Shown piece by piece: positions 1 to 8,602 of a stretch of 41,142 bases of DNA. Location of the stretch: positions 1 to 41,142 of the IMG/VR virus record IMGVR_UViG_3300047557_002300; one strand, given 5' to 3'. The translations under genes and the position numbers were made by a program. This stretch comes from a virus. The notes under the pieces are model-generated. The model worked only from the letters and a program-made list of their open reading frames with translations, was not told where the DNA came from and searched no databases. Numbering within the stretch: position 1 is the first letter of the stretch; every line of letters starts with the position of its first letter.

Positions 1-60
1 AAAAAAATTAATTTATAACATTTATAAACACGTGTTTTAGAGTTTATTTAATAGCTCTAA
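1..60 (+). promoter_or_regulatory. AT-rich leader with hairpin before the endolysin gene
   Basis: This stretch is very AT-rich and holds two TTTATAA words about 10 bases apart (about 11-27). It also has an inverted repeat, TTTAGAG (36-42) with CTCTAAA (55-61), just before the start codon. It probably carries the endolysin promoter or a processing hairpin. No consensus -35 is visible and the start has no Shine-Dalgarno site. The left part may be cut by the window edge. Confidence 0.3.
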
Positions 61-61
61 A

Positions 62-1075
62 TTGATGACGATAAAACTTACGGATGCTGCAAAGTTTTAT
101 GAGGAATTACCTCATCAGAAAGAAGCTTGGGAATGGCTGCAGAAATCAACATCGACTGAAACCTTGGCTGAATTTGCCAAGCGTTATCGAAAGGAAACAA
201 AGCAAGAAATTGAAAACAGCTGGGACGGTGTGTACGCTGCTGCCAAAAAAGCCGGGGCAAAATTCCCTGAATGTGTCGCTGCTCAGTGGGCACTCGAATC
301 AGGATGGGGCAAGCATTTCTCTGGCACCTTCAACGCATTTGGTCTGAAGGGATCTGGTAGTGCTGTCAGCACCCAGGAGTTTATCAACGGTAAATGGATC
401 ACAATTACCGATAGTTTTATTGATTTTCCAGATCTTGAGACTTGTGTTTTCTATCTAGTAGATCGGTGGTACAAAGACTTTGGTCGTTTTAAAGGTGTCA
501 ACCGTGCCAAGACACGTAATGAGTGCGCTCAACTTTTAGTTGTTGAAAAATACGCTACAGATCCTGATTACAGTACCAAGCTAATCCAGATCATGGATCG
601 TCAGCTTGGAACACCAGGAAACATTGAACAAGCAAAAGAACCAGATAAGAAAACAGGTTTCAATCCCTGGAGCCCCTTTACATTTAAAGTGACGCCAAAT
701 ATTACGTATGGTGAGTTAACCCTTAACCAGGAAGCACGCCGTTTTACCAAGCAATATCAGTGTGATACAGCATTAGAGATCTGTGAGTTCCTTGAAAAAG
801 TACGCAGTGCATTCGGCAATAAACCTTTGATTATTACCAGTGCCTCTCGACCCGAACCCATCAACACACAAGTTGGTGGCGCCAAGAACAGCGAGCACAC
901 TTACAATGCACCATCAAAAGGGGCTGTTGATTTCTACATTAAAGGTGCCAATATCTATGTCGTACAGGATTGGTGTAATAAAAACTGGCGCTACTCATTA
1001 GGATATGGTGCACTAAAAGGATTTGTCCACATTGGAATCAGAGAAAGTCGTCAACGAATTCGCTGGGACTACTGA
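62..1075 (+). CDS. Two-domain endolysin (glucosaminidase-like plus M15-type peptidase)
   Basis: This is a probable cell-wall lysis enzyme with two modules. Residues about 45-180 resemble the muramidase/glucosaminidase (FlgJ/GH73-like) fold: the stretch FPECVAAQWALESGWGKH has the catalytic-type Glu, followed by NAFGLKG and a VDRWYKDFG segment. Residues about 218-335 resemble the M15A/D-Ala-D-Ala carboxypeptidase fold, with ITSASRP, NSEHTYN, AVDFYI and FVHIGIR supplying the likely zinc ligands. The first half would cut glycan and the second half peptide. There is no signal peptide, so export would need a holin; a small holin-like gene lies convergently at 1239-1403. The start is TTG at 62 or ATG at 65, and neither has a clear ribosome site. 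The domain calls are by motif reading only. Confidence 0.8.
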   Translation: MMTIKLTDAAKFYEELPHQKEAWEWLQKSTSTETLAEFAKRYRKETKQEIENSWDGVYAAAKKAGAKFPECVAAQWALESGWGKHFSGTFNAFGLKGSGSAVSTQEFINGKWITITDSFIDFPDLETCVFYLVDRWYKDFGRFKGVNRAKTRNECAQLLVVEKYATDPDYSTKLIQIMDRQLGTPGNIEQAKEPDKKTGFNPWSPFTFKVTPNITYGELTLNQEARRFTKQYQCDTALEICEFLEKVRSAFGNKPLIITSASRPEPINTQVGGAKNSEHTYNAPSKGAVDFYIKGANIYVVQDWCNKNWRYSLGYGALKGFVHIGIRESRQRIRWDY

Positions 1076-1076
1076 A

Positions 1077-1238
1077 ATGAAAAAATATAAGGAGCCCTGC
1101 ATCAGGGTAAACCTGTGTTGGCAAGTGGGAGACGAAAAAAAATGCGTAACCCTGTCAAAAGAACAGGCCTACGCAACAAGGGAATGGGTTGAAGAGAATG
1201 ACGGGACAGTGTTCTGGTTTCAGGCTTTGCCTGATTGA
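1077..1238 (+). CDS. Small hypothetical protein (53 aa)
   Basis: The ATG start is two bases after the endolysin stop, so the two are probably co-transcribed. The 53-residue product starts MKKYKEPCIRV and holds WQVGDEKKCVTLSKEQAY and TVFWFQALPD. It looks like a small folded cytosolic protein with no membrane segment. I do not recognise the family. The frame is open further upstream (to 1023) inside the endolysin gene, but ATG 1077 fits the spacing better. Confidence 0.6.
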   Translation: MKKYKEPCIRVNLCWQVGDEKKCVTLSKEQAYATREWVEENDGTVFWFQALPD

Positions 1239-1403
1239 TCAGCGCTGCTTGGCGCGTCCGATCACAAGAGCAGCAATCTCAATCAACTTATAGAGTTTAC
1301 CGACAAGCTTGTCGTCGGAAGGGGTTGGGGTCAGTGCCACAATGGCGGAAGCAGCGGCATGAATGGCCAGTGCAACTTCGAGGTAACGGTTAAGGTCGTG
1401 CAT
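1239..1403 (-). CDS. Holin-like small hydrophobic protein (54 aa)
   Basis: This 54-residue protein has a hydrophobic alanine-rich helix at about residues 8-26 (VALAIHAAASAIVAL), a TPTPSDDK turn and a second amphipathic or hydrophobic helix (LYKLIEIAALVIGRAKQ). A good ribosome site, GGAG, lies 7 bases before the ATG. It is the convergent neighbour of the endolysin (its stop is at the endolysin operon end), so a holin or other lysis accessory role is plausible. Similar small proteins are common in marine phages, but that memory is not a database result. Confidence 0.6.
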   Translation of the reverse strand: MHDLNRYLEVALAIHAAASAIVALTPTPSDDKLVGKLYKLIEIAALVIGRAKQR

Positions 1404-1455
1404 AATTGATCTCCTGATCTTTTTGTATTCTAATGGTTTGTGTTAACTATTTTAT

Positions 1456-1593
1456 TTAATCTTCATAAACACGGCAGCTTCTTTCCCAAGGATTTTTATC
1501 ACAGTAGCTCTTGAACTTTTGGGAGGTTGGCAAAGGTTTACCAAGATGGAAACGTTTAGATAATTTACAAACCAACCAGTTGTAGATATTCAT
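1456..1593 (-). CDS. Small basic hypothetical protein (45 aa)
   Basis: This 45-residue product starts MNIYNWLVCKLSKRF and ends SYCDKNPWERSCRVYED. It is basic, with three cysteines and a strongly hydrophobic-aromatic start. Its ATG overlaps the stop of the upstream gene by one base (TAATG), which implies translational coupling and supports a real gene. The family is not recognised. Confidence 0.5.
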   Translation of the reverse strand: MNIYNWLVCKLSKRFHLGKPLPTSQKFKSYCDKNPWERSCRVYED

Positions 1594-2333
1594 TACGGCA
1601 CAGTTGTCAATGGTACAAAAATAGCTGGGAACCGGTCATCTTGTGCGTGGTCACGTTCCCATGCAGTAGTCCACTCACTTAAAGAGTGTTGGTGAGTGTC
1701 TTGTCCATCATAGATATCAGATTTATCATTCAATATAAAGTCACCATTCTCTAATAAAAGTAGGTCATAGTTTTCAAGGGCAATATTAAAGTCAGCAGTG
1801 GGAAACTCAATAACAACGCCAACCTGGTAATCAATGGGTTCATTGCGTGTTGCAAAGACACACAAAAGATATGTGCCCCGCTCCAAGGGGAAATACCTCT
1901 CATCGCCCTTGTCCAAACGATTTGGATCATAAGTGTTGTATAGGTCTGATTCTTCTCCCATCACGTTACCGAGATAGGGATTACGCTTTTTGCCGTCAAC
2001 CGTAATCTCAATGCTGTCAGCCTGGAAGATTGACCTGCCATCAATTGGAGTGATGTTCAAGTCATAGACAGAAAAGTCAATAAACTTCGAACGGGTACCC
2101 GCTTTGGTAACAATAATCCAAGCTGGGGAAGTAATCGTGAAGCTAAACCAGTGGTTATAGGTACCGCCGCCATAGCCGCCGTTTGAATTTTGGTTTGTAT
2201 CACGACGCCCAATCACCTGGTACGTAGGACCAAGCTTGCCTTTTAAATTACGCAAGGACAATTGGCTAAATTGCCCCATATTTAGTGGATTGTTTTGACT
2301 TCTTTGACGTTGAGAAGGGTTATCAGATGCCAT
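1593..2333 (-). CDS. Probable virion protein with PPC-like beta-sandwich
   Basis: This 246-residue protein starts with a polar, Asn/Gln-rich stretch. Residues about 60-180 read like a bacterial pre-peptidase C-terminal (PPC) or jelly-roll beta-sandwich: HWFSFTITSPAWIIVT, FIDFSVYDLNI, then FPLERGTYLLCVFATR and YQVGVVIEF. Residues about 187-205 (NYDLLLLENGDFILND) resemble short repeats seen in phage appendage proteins. The C-terminal segment is His/Trp-rich (HQHSLSEWTTAWERD). It is probably a decoration, fibre or tail-tip protein. The next gene (1456-1593) is coupled to it by TAATG. Confidence 0.5.
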   Translation of the reverse strand: MASDNPSQRQRSQNNPLNMGQFSQLSLRNLKGKLGPTYQVIGRRDTNQNSNGGYGGGTYNHWFSFTITSPAWIIVTKAGTRSKFIDFSVYDLNITPIDGRSIFQADSIEITVDGKKRNPYLGNVMGEESDLYNTYDPNRLDKGDERYFPLERGTYLLCVFATRNEPIDYQVGVVIEFPTADFNIALENYDLLLLENGDFILNDKSDIYDGQDTHQHSLSEWTTAWERDHAQDDRFPAIFVPLTTVP

Positions 2334-2361
2334 CTATAACTTTTAAACCAGTAGATCCATT

Positions 2362-3024
2362 CTACTCTTCTGGTATTTCTATGTTTTCGGGGAAGGTAAT
2401 TGACTGTTTGAATGCCTTGTTAAATACAAGGGGGTTGTCCTTATTCCTGCCGTAGGACATCAGCTTCTCCGCTTTGAACTCAACTTCAAAAGGATTGACG
2501 GTCTCCGGGTAGAACAATTTATTCCAGCTGGAAATCAAGTGCAGTGGGTTGCCACATCTTGGGTTGCCACACAGGTGAGTGACGACCATGCTTCCGATGT
2601 CACCCCAGGCACAGTTGTAAATAGCTTTATGAAAGCTTAAGTTTTCAGCCTTCTGGTGGCTGTATGCAGATCGATAAGAAGGCATACAGATTCTCTTGGG
2701 TGTGTAGGGACCAGGGGATTGGATGGGCCAGCACTCATCCATCGACCCCTTGGTGACCTTCGCCCATAACTTTTGATACCTGGCCTTGTATTCGATATTC
2801 AAGTAGTTGATGTCAAATCCACAGAGGTTGGATTGGATCTTGTGGACGCAGTGATAGCACCAGTGCCGTTCCTTATCCCGGATGTGGTGGTTATGAGGAC
2901 AGACAAAGCCCCTGTAGTAGCCACGGTCATCAAGCTCCTCATCGGATAGCTCATCGATACCGACCACAAACCGGAAGTCCGTTGCCTTGGCAAGCTTGCG
3001 TTCTGAACGGTGTATGTTTGCCAT
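2362..3024 (-). CDS. HNH endonuclease-like protein with zinc motifs
   Basis: This 220-residue protein has an N-terminal Cys/His cluster (CPHNHHIRDKERHWCYHC, about residues 42-59) that looks like a zinc knuckle. Towards the C-terminus, VVTHLCGNPRCGNPLHLI (about 146-163) matches the zinc-binding HNH core in which His-Leu-Cys-x3-Cys-x3-Pro-x-His forms the active centre. It is probably a free-standing homing-type nuclease. A second HNH-like gene follows 6 bases upstream on the same strand. Confidence 0.7.
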   Translation of the reverse strand: MANIHRSERKLAKATDFRFVVGIDELSDEELDDRGYYRGFVCPHNHHIRDKERHWCYHCVHKIQSNLCGFDINYLNIEYKARYQKLWAKVTKGSMDECWPIQSPGPYTPKRICMPSYRSAYSHQKAENLSFHKAIYNCAWGDIGSMVVTHLCGNPRCGNPLHLISSWNKLFYPETVNPFEVEFKAEKLMSYGRNKDNPLVFNKAFKQSITFPENIEIPEE

Positions 3025-3030
3025 TTTTTA

Positions 3031-3396
3031 CTAACAGGAATAAGAAGGAACTTTCTTTTCCTCAGGGACCGCCCTTGGTTTTTTGTTCGTACGTTTTGTC
3101 GGCACCAGCTTCATTCGGTTGTCTTTATTCACATTATTTTTTTCATGAATGATATCGATGTGCAAAGGGTCTTCTTCCGTTTGCAGGAAGTAAACGAGTC
3201 GATGCGCCAGGTAAACAGTGTTGTCGATGCAGACCATATAGAAGCCGGTCACCTTGTTCATGCGTCCAGCCTGAGTCCCAGCCTTATTACAAGCCTTGTC
3301 GACCACCCACTCCAATCCACTGGGGTAACGGTCCGACAGTTTGATCAGTTCCTGTACGCGCCAGAGGGGCGGCATTTCCTTTCGGTTGCTTGGCAT
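3031..3396 (-). CDS. HNH_3-like endonuclease, possibly degenerate
   Basis: This 121-residue protein carries the layout of HNH_3 homing nucleases: GRMNKVTGFYMVCIDN, then VYLAHRLVYFLQTEED, then IDIIHEKNNVNKDNRMKLV. The usual 'HxDxNxxNN' centre reads HEKNNVNKDN here, so it may be altered, and catalysis is uncertain. The basic tail (RTNKKPRAV) could bind DNA. It sits beside another HNH gene at 2362-3024, so the two may be one insertion or a pair of independent ones. Confidence 0.6.
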   Translation of the reverse strand: MPSNRKEMPPLWRVQELIKLSDRYPSGLEWVVDKACNKAGTQAGRMNKVTGFYMVCIDNTVYLAHRLVYFLQTEEDPLHIDIIHEKNNVNKDNRMKLVPTKRTNKKPRAVPEEKKVPSYSC

Positions 3397-3670
3397 AGCT
3401 GGTCATAGGGCCATTCCGAGATTTTATCAGCTTTTCTCCTGGCGTCTAGTGCAGCAAAAAACTAGGAATGAAATAGGAGAATTCTATATATAGAGTAAAT
3501 GACGCCGCTTGACCAAAGTGTACGTACTTTATTTCTCTTTACTTTCCTCGGAAACCTTCAAAACTTACAGTACTTTCCTAAAGTGTCATTTGCTTCTAGG
3601 GGGGATACACGCGGTACTCATTCTTAGTTCTTACGCACCGCATTCAAGTCCAACCTTGAGATTAACCTCA
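3397..3670. other. Non-coding stretch of about 270 bases
   Basis: I find no convincing gene here on either strand. Visible items are the AT-rich palindrome TCTATATATAGA (3482-3493), which could be a promoter element for the minus-strand HNH gene at 3031-3396, and scattered TACTTT/GTACGTAC words. The region ends at the terminator for the sugar operon. Confidence 0.4.
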
Positions 3671-3697
3671 CAAAAAAGGGGCCCCGTCCAGGCCCCT
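3671..3697 (-). terminator. Rho-independent terminator of the PMI/glycosyltransferase operon
   Basis: On the minus strand a 7-bp stem AGGGGCC/GGCCCCT with a 7-base loop is followed directly by TTTTTT. It lies 25 bases after the stop of the cupin gene, so it ends the minus-strand transcript of 3723-5338. Confidence 0.85.
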
Positions 3698-3722
3698 CCT
3701 CGTCTCCAGGCAGACTTTACCC

Positions 3723-4064
3723 CTACTTGCGACCGTAGTCGTCACTTAGTCGCGTAATGTCTTCTTCGTACAGCTGGGAGCCCCTCTGGACCTCAATCAA
3801 AGTGAGCTCCTTGTCCTCAGCCTCGAGCCTGTGAACCTCCCCTGGTGGGATGAAGGCTGTGGTACCGGGGTAGGCGGGGACAGTCTGATCACCAACCGTA
3901 ATCGTGCCGACACCACCCACCACAACCCAGTGCTCCTCTCGGTGCTCATGCTTTTGAAGACTGAGTCTCGAGTGAGGCTTAACTGAGATCACCTTCACCT
4001 TGTACTTGGGACCTGAACAAATTGTTTCAAAAGATCCCCAAGGCCTTTCTTCTGAGTAGGTCAT
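3723..4064 (-). CDS. Mannose-6-phosphate isomerase, type II cupin domain
   Basis: This single-domain cupin of 113 residues matches the C-terminal isomerase domain of ManC-type enzymes: RPWGSFE, YKVKVISVKPHSRLSLQKH, HWVVVGGVGTITV, FIPPGEVHRLEA, IEVQRG, then DITRLSDDYGR. It would interconvert fructose-6-phosphate and mannose-6-phosphate with a metal held by the His residues of the LQKHEHREEHW motif. The guanylyltransferase half of ManC is absent, so GDP-mannose itself must come from the host. Its ATG overlaps the stop of the glycosyltransferase gene by 4 bases (ATGA), and a terminator follows. It fits with gmd at 11261-12283. Confidence 0.85.
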   Translation of the reverse strand: MTYSEERPWGSFETICSGPKYKVKVISVKPHSRLSLQKHEHREEHWVVVGGVGTITVGDQTVPAYPGTTAFIPPGEVHRLEAEDKELTLIEVQRGSQLYEEDITRLSDDYGRK

Positions 4065-5338
4065 GCCTTAGTAGCTGCAAGTTCTTTGGTCTCAACCTCA
4101 TCCGCAGCCTTGGCTTTCTTGCGCTTGCTCACACGGATCTGAGGTTCTTCCTTCTTGGTAAGCACCTCTTTAAATACGTCATCAAAGTCGGATGCCACCG
4201 TATCCCAGTTGAAGCAAGGATCAGTGACCCGCTCATAGCAAGCCTGGGCAACTTGATCTAGCTTTTCCCGGTCCTCATAGAGTTCGTTCAGGATCTCAGA
4301 CAGATGGTTGTCATCCGGGCAAGGCATGATGCGACCGAAGTTGGTATCGACATCAGCATGGAGGTTACGAATCAACATGCCATGACCCTCAAAAATCTCT
4401 TTACAGGACGTGTGATCGGGCACCACCTGGGCAACGCGGCAGGCAGCATGTTCGAAGTTCACCAGACCCCAGCCTTCACCTTTACAGGTATTAACACCAA
4501 CGTCTGCAACGTTATAGATGGTGTTAAGCAGATCCACATCAACGGAAGGACCGTTGGCACTTGGGCTAGTCATGATGATGCGGTTGTTCGGATCTAAGCC
4601 CTGGCGGCGCATCTCACGATCAAATAGCGGCATGACATCCCAGCCCTGATCCTTTTGTCCCATGTGGAGATAGAGCTTGGTATTCGGCTTATCTACCGCA
4701 AATTTTGCAAAGGCCGAGATCGTGATATCGATACGTTTGCGGAACTGGTTGCGGTTACCGTTAAAAACAATGAAGTCATCAGGGTTGAGATTCAACTTTT
4801 TACGACACTCATCTCGATCCTTGGGATAGAACTGACCGGAAGTAACACCGTGAGGAATAACCCAGATCGGCTTCTCAACCCCAGCTTTAATCGTTTCTTC
4901 TGCACCGAATTTGGTGTAGCAGACCGCTGCATCCCACTCATTCATGGTGTCGGTCAAGCAGCCGTACCACCCATAGGAATCCATGGGGTAGTAACCGACA
5001 AACTTAAAGCCCAGCTTTTCGCGCAGGTCTTTGATTTGAGTCCACTGATTATTGATGATCCAACAGTCGTTGATCGTGAAGATCACATCGGGACGCACTC
5101 GTTCCGTGATTTCACGAATCCGAGCTTCACCAAACGGCTGATTCTGGTACATGTTGGAGGCAGGGTACATGAAGTACTCCTGCTGGAGCGGCGTGTAATC
5201 ACCATGCCAATTGCAACCCAGCACATGGATTTCGTATTTATCTTTCAGGCGACTAAGCACGTTTTCAGTAACGCGTGCAAAGCCAGTGGTTGCAACAATG
5301 TCACCAACCCACAGCAATTTGGGTTTATTTTCAGTCAT
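4061..5338 (-). CDS. GT4-type glycosyltransferase
   Basis: This 425-residue protein has two Rossmann-like halves. The N-terminal half starts KLLWVGDIVATTGFARV and includes the linker region VIPHGV (about 165). The C-terminal half has the acceptor phrase FIVFNGNRNQFRKRIDITI and the nucleotide-sugar EX7E-type motif GEGWGLVNFEHAACRVAQV. It would transfer a sugar from a nucleotide donor, probably GDP-linked given the neighbours. The C-terminal 25 residues are lysine/glutamate rich. It lies upstream of, and overlaps, the PMI cupin. The target could be a phage protein or host surface glycan; the sequence does not say. Confidence 0.85.
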   Translation of the reverse strand: MTENKPKLLWVGDIVATTGFARVTENVLSRLKDKYEIHVLGCNWHGDYTPLQQEYFMYPASNMYQNQPFGEARIREITERVRPDVIFTINDCWIINNQWTQIKDLREKLGFKFVGYYPMDSYGWYGCLTDTMNEWDAAVCYTKFGAEETIKAGVEKPIWVIPHGVTSGQFYPKDRDECRKKLNLNPDDFIVFNGNRNQFRKRIDITISAFAKFAVDKPNTKLYLHMGQKDQGWDVMPLFDREMRRQGLDPNNRIIMTSPSANGPSVDVDLLNTIYNVADVGVNTCKGEGWGLVNFEHAACRVAQVVPDHTSCKEIFEGHGMLIRNLHADVDTNFGRIMPCPDDNHLSEILNELYEDREKLDQVAQACYERVTDPCFNWDTVASDFDDVFKEVLTKKEEPQIRVSKRKKAKAADEVETKELAATKA

Positions 5339-5371
5339 TTAACTATTGATTGACTGAAAACAGTATACGAA

Positions 5372-5722
5372 TTATTGAGGAGTTATAGACCGTACCAGTT
5401 CTTTTTCCTCAGATTGATTTGATTTCAGTTTTGTTTTGAGGAATTCAGCTGCCCTATGGGTATTTGTTGTGTCACCACAGGTATATAGATCAATAGCTGC
5501 ATAGCCCAGCTCAGGCCAGGTGTGGATAGATGCGTGAGATTCAGCCAGCAAGGCAAGTAGTGTGACACCTTGCGGCTGAAATTTCTCACCAAAAACACGC
5601 AGGATATTAGCGCCTGCCATATTGAGCGCCACCTGGAGCAACCTCTCCAGCTCTTCGTAATCATCGAGTAGATCTCGATCACAGTTGTAGAGATCGAGAA
5701 TGAGGTGCCGCCCGTTGCTCAC
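5372..5722 (-). CDS. speD: S-adenosylmethionine decarboxylase proenzyme
   Basis: This pyruvoyl enzyme makes decarboxylated AdoMet for spermidine synthesis. The self-cleavage motif is LLAESHASIHTWPE: cleavage at Glu61-Ser62 would turn Ser62 into the pyruvoyl group. The region around Cys82 (LYTCG) supplies the acid needed for processing. The length of 116 residues is normal for the short bacterial class. The start is GTG, overlapping the primase stop by 4 bases (GTGA), so it is coupled to the primase gene. speD is a known auxiliary gene of cyanophages. No spermidine synthase is visible in the window. Confidence 0.92.
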   Translation of the reverse strand: MSNGRHLILDLYNCDRDLLDDYEELERLLQVALNMAGANILRVFGEKFQPQGVTLLALLAESHASIHTWPELGYAAIDLYTCGDTTNTHRAAEFLKTKLKSNQSEEKELVRSITPQ

Positions 5723-8346
5723 AGTTCGTTTGCCAATTCTTCCATTGTCGCATCGGATTCCTTATCCAGCACATCGCCGTAGAAGGTCCGCCACTCTTCT
5801 TTGTTCAAACCAACTTCAACGATGGATGGATACTGCTCATATTTAGGACCAGATGCCCTGAGCGCGAGGTTGACAACCCTCATGCCACGGCTGTTTTTGA
5901 ATTGATAGACGTTCAGCTTGAGCTGATGAACACATACGTCCATCAATAGGGATTCAAAACGGCTGCGACCCAGAATGTTGCTGTTGGAACCACGGGAGAA
6001 TTCACAGTAGCTGGCATAAAGCCACTTATCCCAATTGATGTAAAGGTTTGAGACACCACCAGCGGCATGCTTAGCAAGACCAACGGGCACCGAAATACCT
6101 GGATCAAAGACCACACAGTGCTGCATCCAATCCAGGATTTGGTTGGACTTAAGGATTTGCTCCTTATGGTGTTTAGCAAAGAAGTCAACCTTCTCGTTTG
6201 TTTCCATCAGGTATTCCCGCATCTCAGCTTCCGTCATATCCAGCACCCAATTCACGAGCCCTGGCAGTAAAGCAGCGAACTCACCGAAGGGACGACCCTG
6301 GTCATCCATATCAATAAGGGTGCGTTGTTCAGCTGAACTTCCAGTGAAAGGACGATCGAATGGGATGGTCAGGCGCCGACGCGCCAAACCGGAAGTCGGA
6401 TCAGTCGTCTGGATTGGTTCGTTGGCTGTAATCATCACAAGCCCATTGAACTTAAAGGGCTTCTGGCTACCAGCCTGGAACTTGCGCTCATTACGAATCA
6501 AGTCACGACCTGTGATTGCTTTTAAGACGGAGACCGAGCCGCCGTAACGCTCCACATCATTGAAGAGCAATAGCTTCTTCTTATATAGGTTTGCCGTTTC
6601 AAATCGGTTCTTCTCTAGGTGTTCCAGGGAGGAGATCATGGCGTTGTCATCACCAACCAGGGCATGGGCCAAGTTGCTGTAGGTAGACTTACCAGATTTA
6701 CCGGGGCCGACAATCTCAACAAACTTCTGAATATCCGAATGGCTGAGCAGGACTGCACGCAACCAAGCCCTCAGAACCTGGACCCTACCCCAGCTGTCAT
6801 TTTGTGTGGACTTCAACCACTTAATGATCGGTTCACAACCGGCATAAGGATCGTATTCATACGGAAGTTGTTGCGTGATATGCAGCTCCCGATCGAATGG
6901 CATCAGCTCCCTTGTTTGAACATTCAAGATGCCGTTTGTAAACAATAGGTATTCATTACCTTCATACCAATCGTCAAAAATAGTTGAAATCCTCAATTGC
7001 TCCATTAAGTCGGAGATGAGATTCATGGAGTAGCCGCTGTGAAGCAAGCCCTCCTTAATGGCATCCAACCTTCCCTTGATATCGCCCTTAACTTCATAGT
7101 CCGAAAGTTGTGACCACAGGCCCTTTCGTTGATATTGATACATGAAAAAGGCGCCATGCGACTGGCTGTAGCGCAGATTGCCCTGGTAATCCTGCAACAA
7201 AATTCCAGCGATGACATCAGAGGAAGGGTTACGAGTCTTCTGCTCTTTACCCGAACGCCCCCTTGTAGCCTTCGTCTTCCACCCACTCTTGATTTCGAAA
7301 TGCTCAGTTTCTTCCGTTGTCTTGGAGCTGGTGATATTTAAGTCGTCTTCTAGTTCGCTTAATAGTTTTGCTACGTGATCAAGCATGTTGTCATCCACAT
7401 TCATTGATTTGTGATTCTCAGATGGTTGCCATCCGTTTTCTTTTGCGACGTGCACCAGAGATCCGATGCCACGACCACCACCTTTCGAGAAGGAAAGCCA
7501 GCGCCTGTGGCACTCACCCTCCTGGTATTTTTCAGATTGACGGGACCATTCATCCCAGTGATCAAGCAGTGATTCATCCAGTGAATGAAGCGATTGCCCA
7601 ACCATGATCCAGATGTCGTAATCATCTGTGGCTTCTGGCGGCATTCCCCACATTGCTTCAAGTGCCAGCTGCATGTCCCGTTCGAGGGAGATTTCAGCGT
7701 TAATGGCAAATGATGGGCCGATGATCCGGGTCGTTTCTTTTGCCGGAACACCTTGCTTGACATTCTTTTGAATGATGGCATTCAGCAACCATTCCGGGAA
7801 TTCAGGCAACTGCTGGATCCACTCAAAACCCTGGTCTTCTGCGGTGAAGTACCCCTCTGTCTCAGGGTGTAGACCCATGAGAACACCCTGGTGCTTTTTC
7901 CAGAGGATCTCAAGCTTTTCTTTCTTGCCTTCTGCGTGCCAGGTGTATTTATTCCTGACGATGTGCTTGTGATTATCGCGAGAAAGGCGATACAGCTTCC
8001 GTTCGCGTCCCTCTTTACCGCTAAGAATTGTGAGGGTATCTGGCAGCGCCTCATCAAAAGCCAGCTCAGACAATGATTCGATGAGCGCGTAGACGGTTGG
8101 ACCGTCAACATCAACCCAGATCAGGCCATATGGATTGTTGTAGACAGGACCACCAAGAAGACCGACAGCCTTGCAACGACCAAGCAGTATTTCATTTTCA
8201 ATTTCTTGAGGGCTGAATGGTTTGTTTTGCCAGCCAGCAACGTAAGGATCTTTGTTTGGACCTAAAGGAGTTAAGGGCCAATCAATTGGGATGTAATCGA
8301 GCCTGATTTCACCGGGCTTGAGGGATTGTTTGTTGGTATTGGTCAT
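5719..8346 (-). CDS. PrimPol/SF3 primase-helicase
   Basis: This 875-residue replication protein has at least three parts. Residues about 20-190 are a PrimPol-type AEP primase: VGLLGG at 61, LIWVDVDG with metal-binding Asp79 and Asp81, and HQGVLMGLH at 152. Residues about 225-305 match the PriCT-2 linker (IWIMVGQSLHSL, WSRQSEKYQEGECHRRW). Residues about 500-700 are an SF3 helicase: Walker A GPGKSGKST (545-553), Walker B LLLFNDVE (590-597), sensor GLVMITANEP (633-642) and an RRR arginine finger. It would unwind DNA and lay primers for the phage polymerase at 27646-29511. It is coupled to speD downstream and overlaps the small gene upstream by 4 bases. Confidence 0.92.
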   Translation of the reverse strand: MTNTNKQSLKPGEIRLDYIPIDWPLTPLGPNKDPYVAGWQNKPFSPQEIENEILLGRCKAVGLLGGPVYNNPYGLIWVDVDGPTVYALIESLSELAFDEALPDTLTILSGKEGRERKLYRLSRDNHKHIVRNKYTWHAEGKKEKLEILWKKHQGVLMGLHPETEGYFTAEDQGFEWIQQLPEFPEWLLNAIIQKNVKQGVPAKETTRIIGPSFAINAEISLERDMQLALEAMWGMPPEATDDYDIWIMVGQSLHSLDESLLDHWDEWSRQSEKYQEGECHRRWLSFSKGGGRGIGSLVHVAKENGWQPSENHKSMNVDDNMLDHVAKLLSELEDDLNITSSKTTEETEHFEIKSGWKTKATRGRSGKEQKTRNPSSDVIAGILLQDYQGNLRYSQSHGAFFMYQYQRKGLWSQLSDYEVKGDIKGRLDAIKEGLLHSGYSMNLISDLMEQLRISTIFDDWYEGNEYLLFTNGILNVQTRELMPFDRELHITQQLPYEYDPYAGCEPIIKWLKSTQNDSWGRVQVLRAWLRAVLLSHSDIQKFVEIVGPGKSGKSTYSNLAHALVGDDNAMISSLEHLEKNRFETANLYKKKLLLFNDVERYGGSVSVLKAITGRDLIRNERKFQAGSQKPFKFNGLVMITANEPIQTTDPTSGLARRRLTIPFDRPFTGSSAEQRTLIDMDDQGRPFGEFAALLPGLVNWVLDMTEAEMREYLMETNEKVDFFAKHHKEQILKSNQILDWMQHCVVFDPGISVPVGLAKHAAGGVSNLYINWDKWLYASYCEFSRGSNSNILGRSRFESLLMDVCVHQLKLNVYQFKNSRGMRVVNLALRASGPKYEQYPSIVEVGLNKEEWRTFYGDVLDKESDATMEELANEL

Positions 8347-8528
8347 GCCTGGTTCATCGGTCGAACTTCTACTTTAAAGTTTTTATCCGCAAAACTTGCC
8401 TCTTTCAATAGCAAAAAAGCATGAAGATGCATGTCAGTGGGCAGATAAAAACAGTCCCCATCCGCCGCACTTACCATGCGACTCATGAGACTATTCATCC
8501 ACTCACCCATACAGACATTGATGTCCAT
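8343..8528 (-). CDS. Small hypothetical protein before the primase (61 aa)
   Basis: This 61-residue protein contains SRMVSAADGDCFYLP and HLHAFLLLKEASFADKNF, which reads like a small folded protein. It overlaps the primase start by 4 bases, suggesting coupling. The start is uncertain: ATG 8528 has no ribosome site, and internal ATGs at 8510 and 8498 are alternatives. The family is not recognised. Confidence 0.5.
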   Translation of the reverse strand: MDINVCMGEWMNSLMSRMVSAADGDCFYLPTDMHLHAFLLLKEASFADKNFKVEVRPMNQA

Positions 8529-8602
8529 GGTGAGGGCTTGACTTGTGTGTCTCCTTATCCTACGGCGACCAATCCAGAGGGGCTATTACGATTTCCTGTA
8601 GA

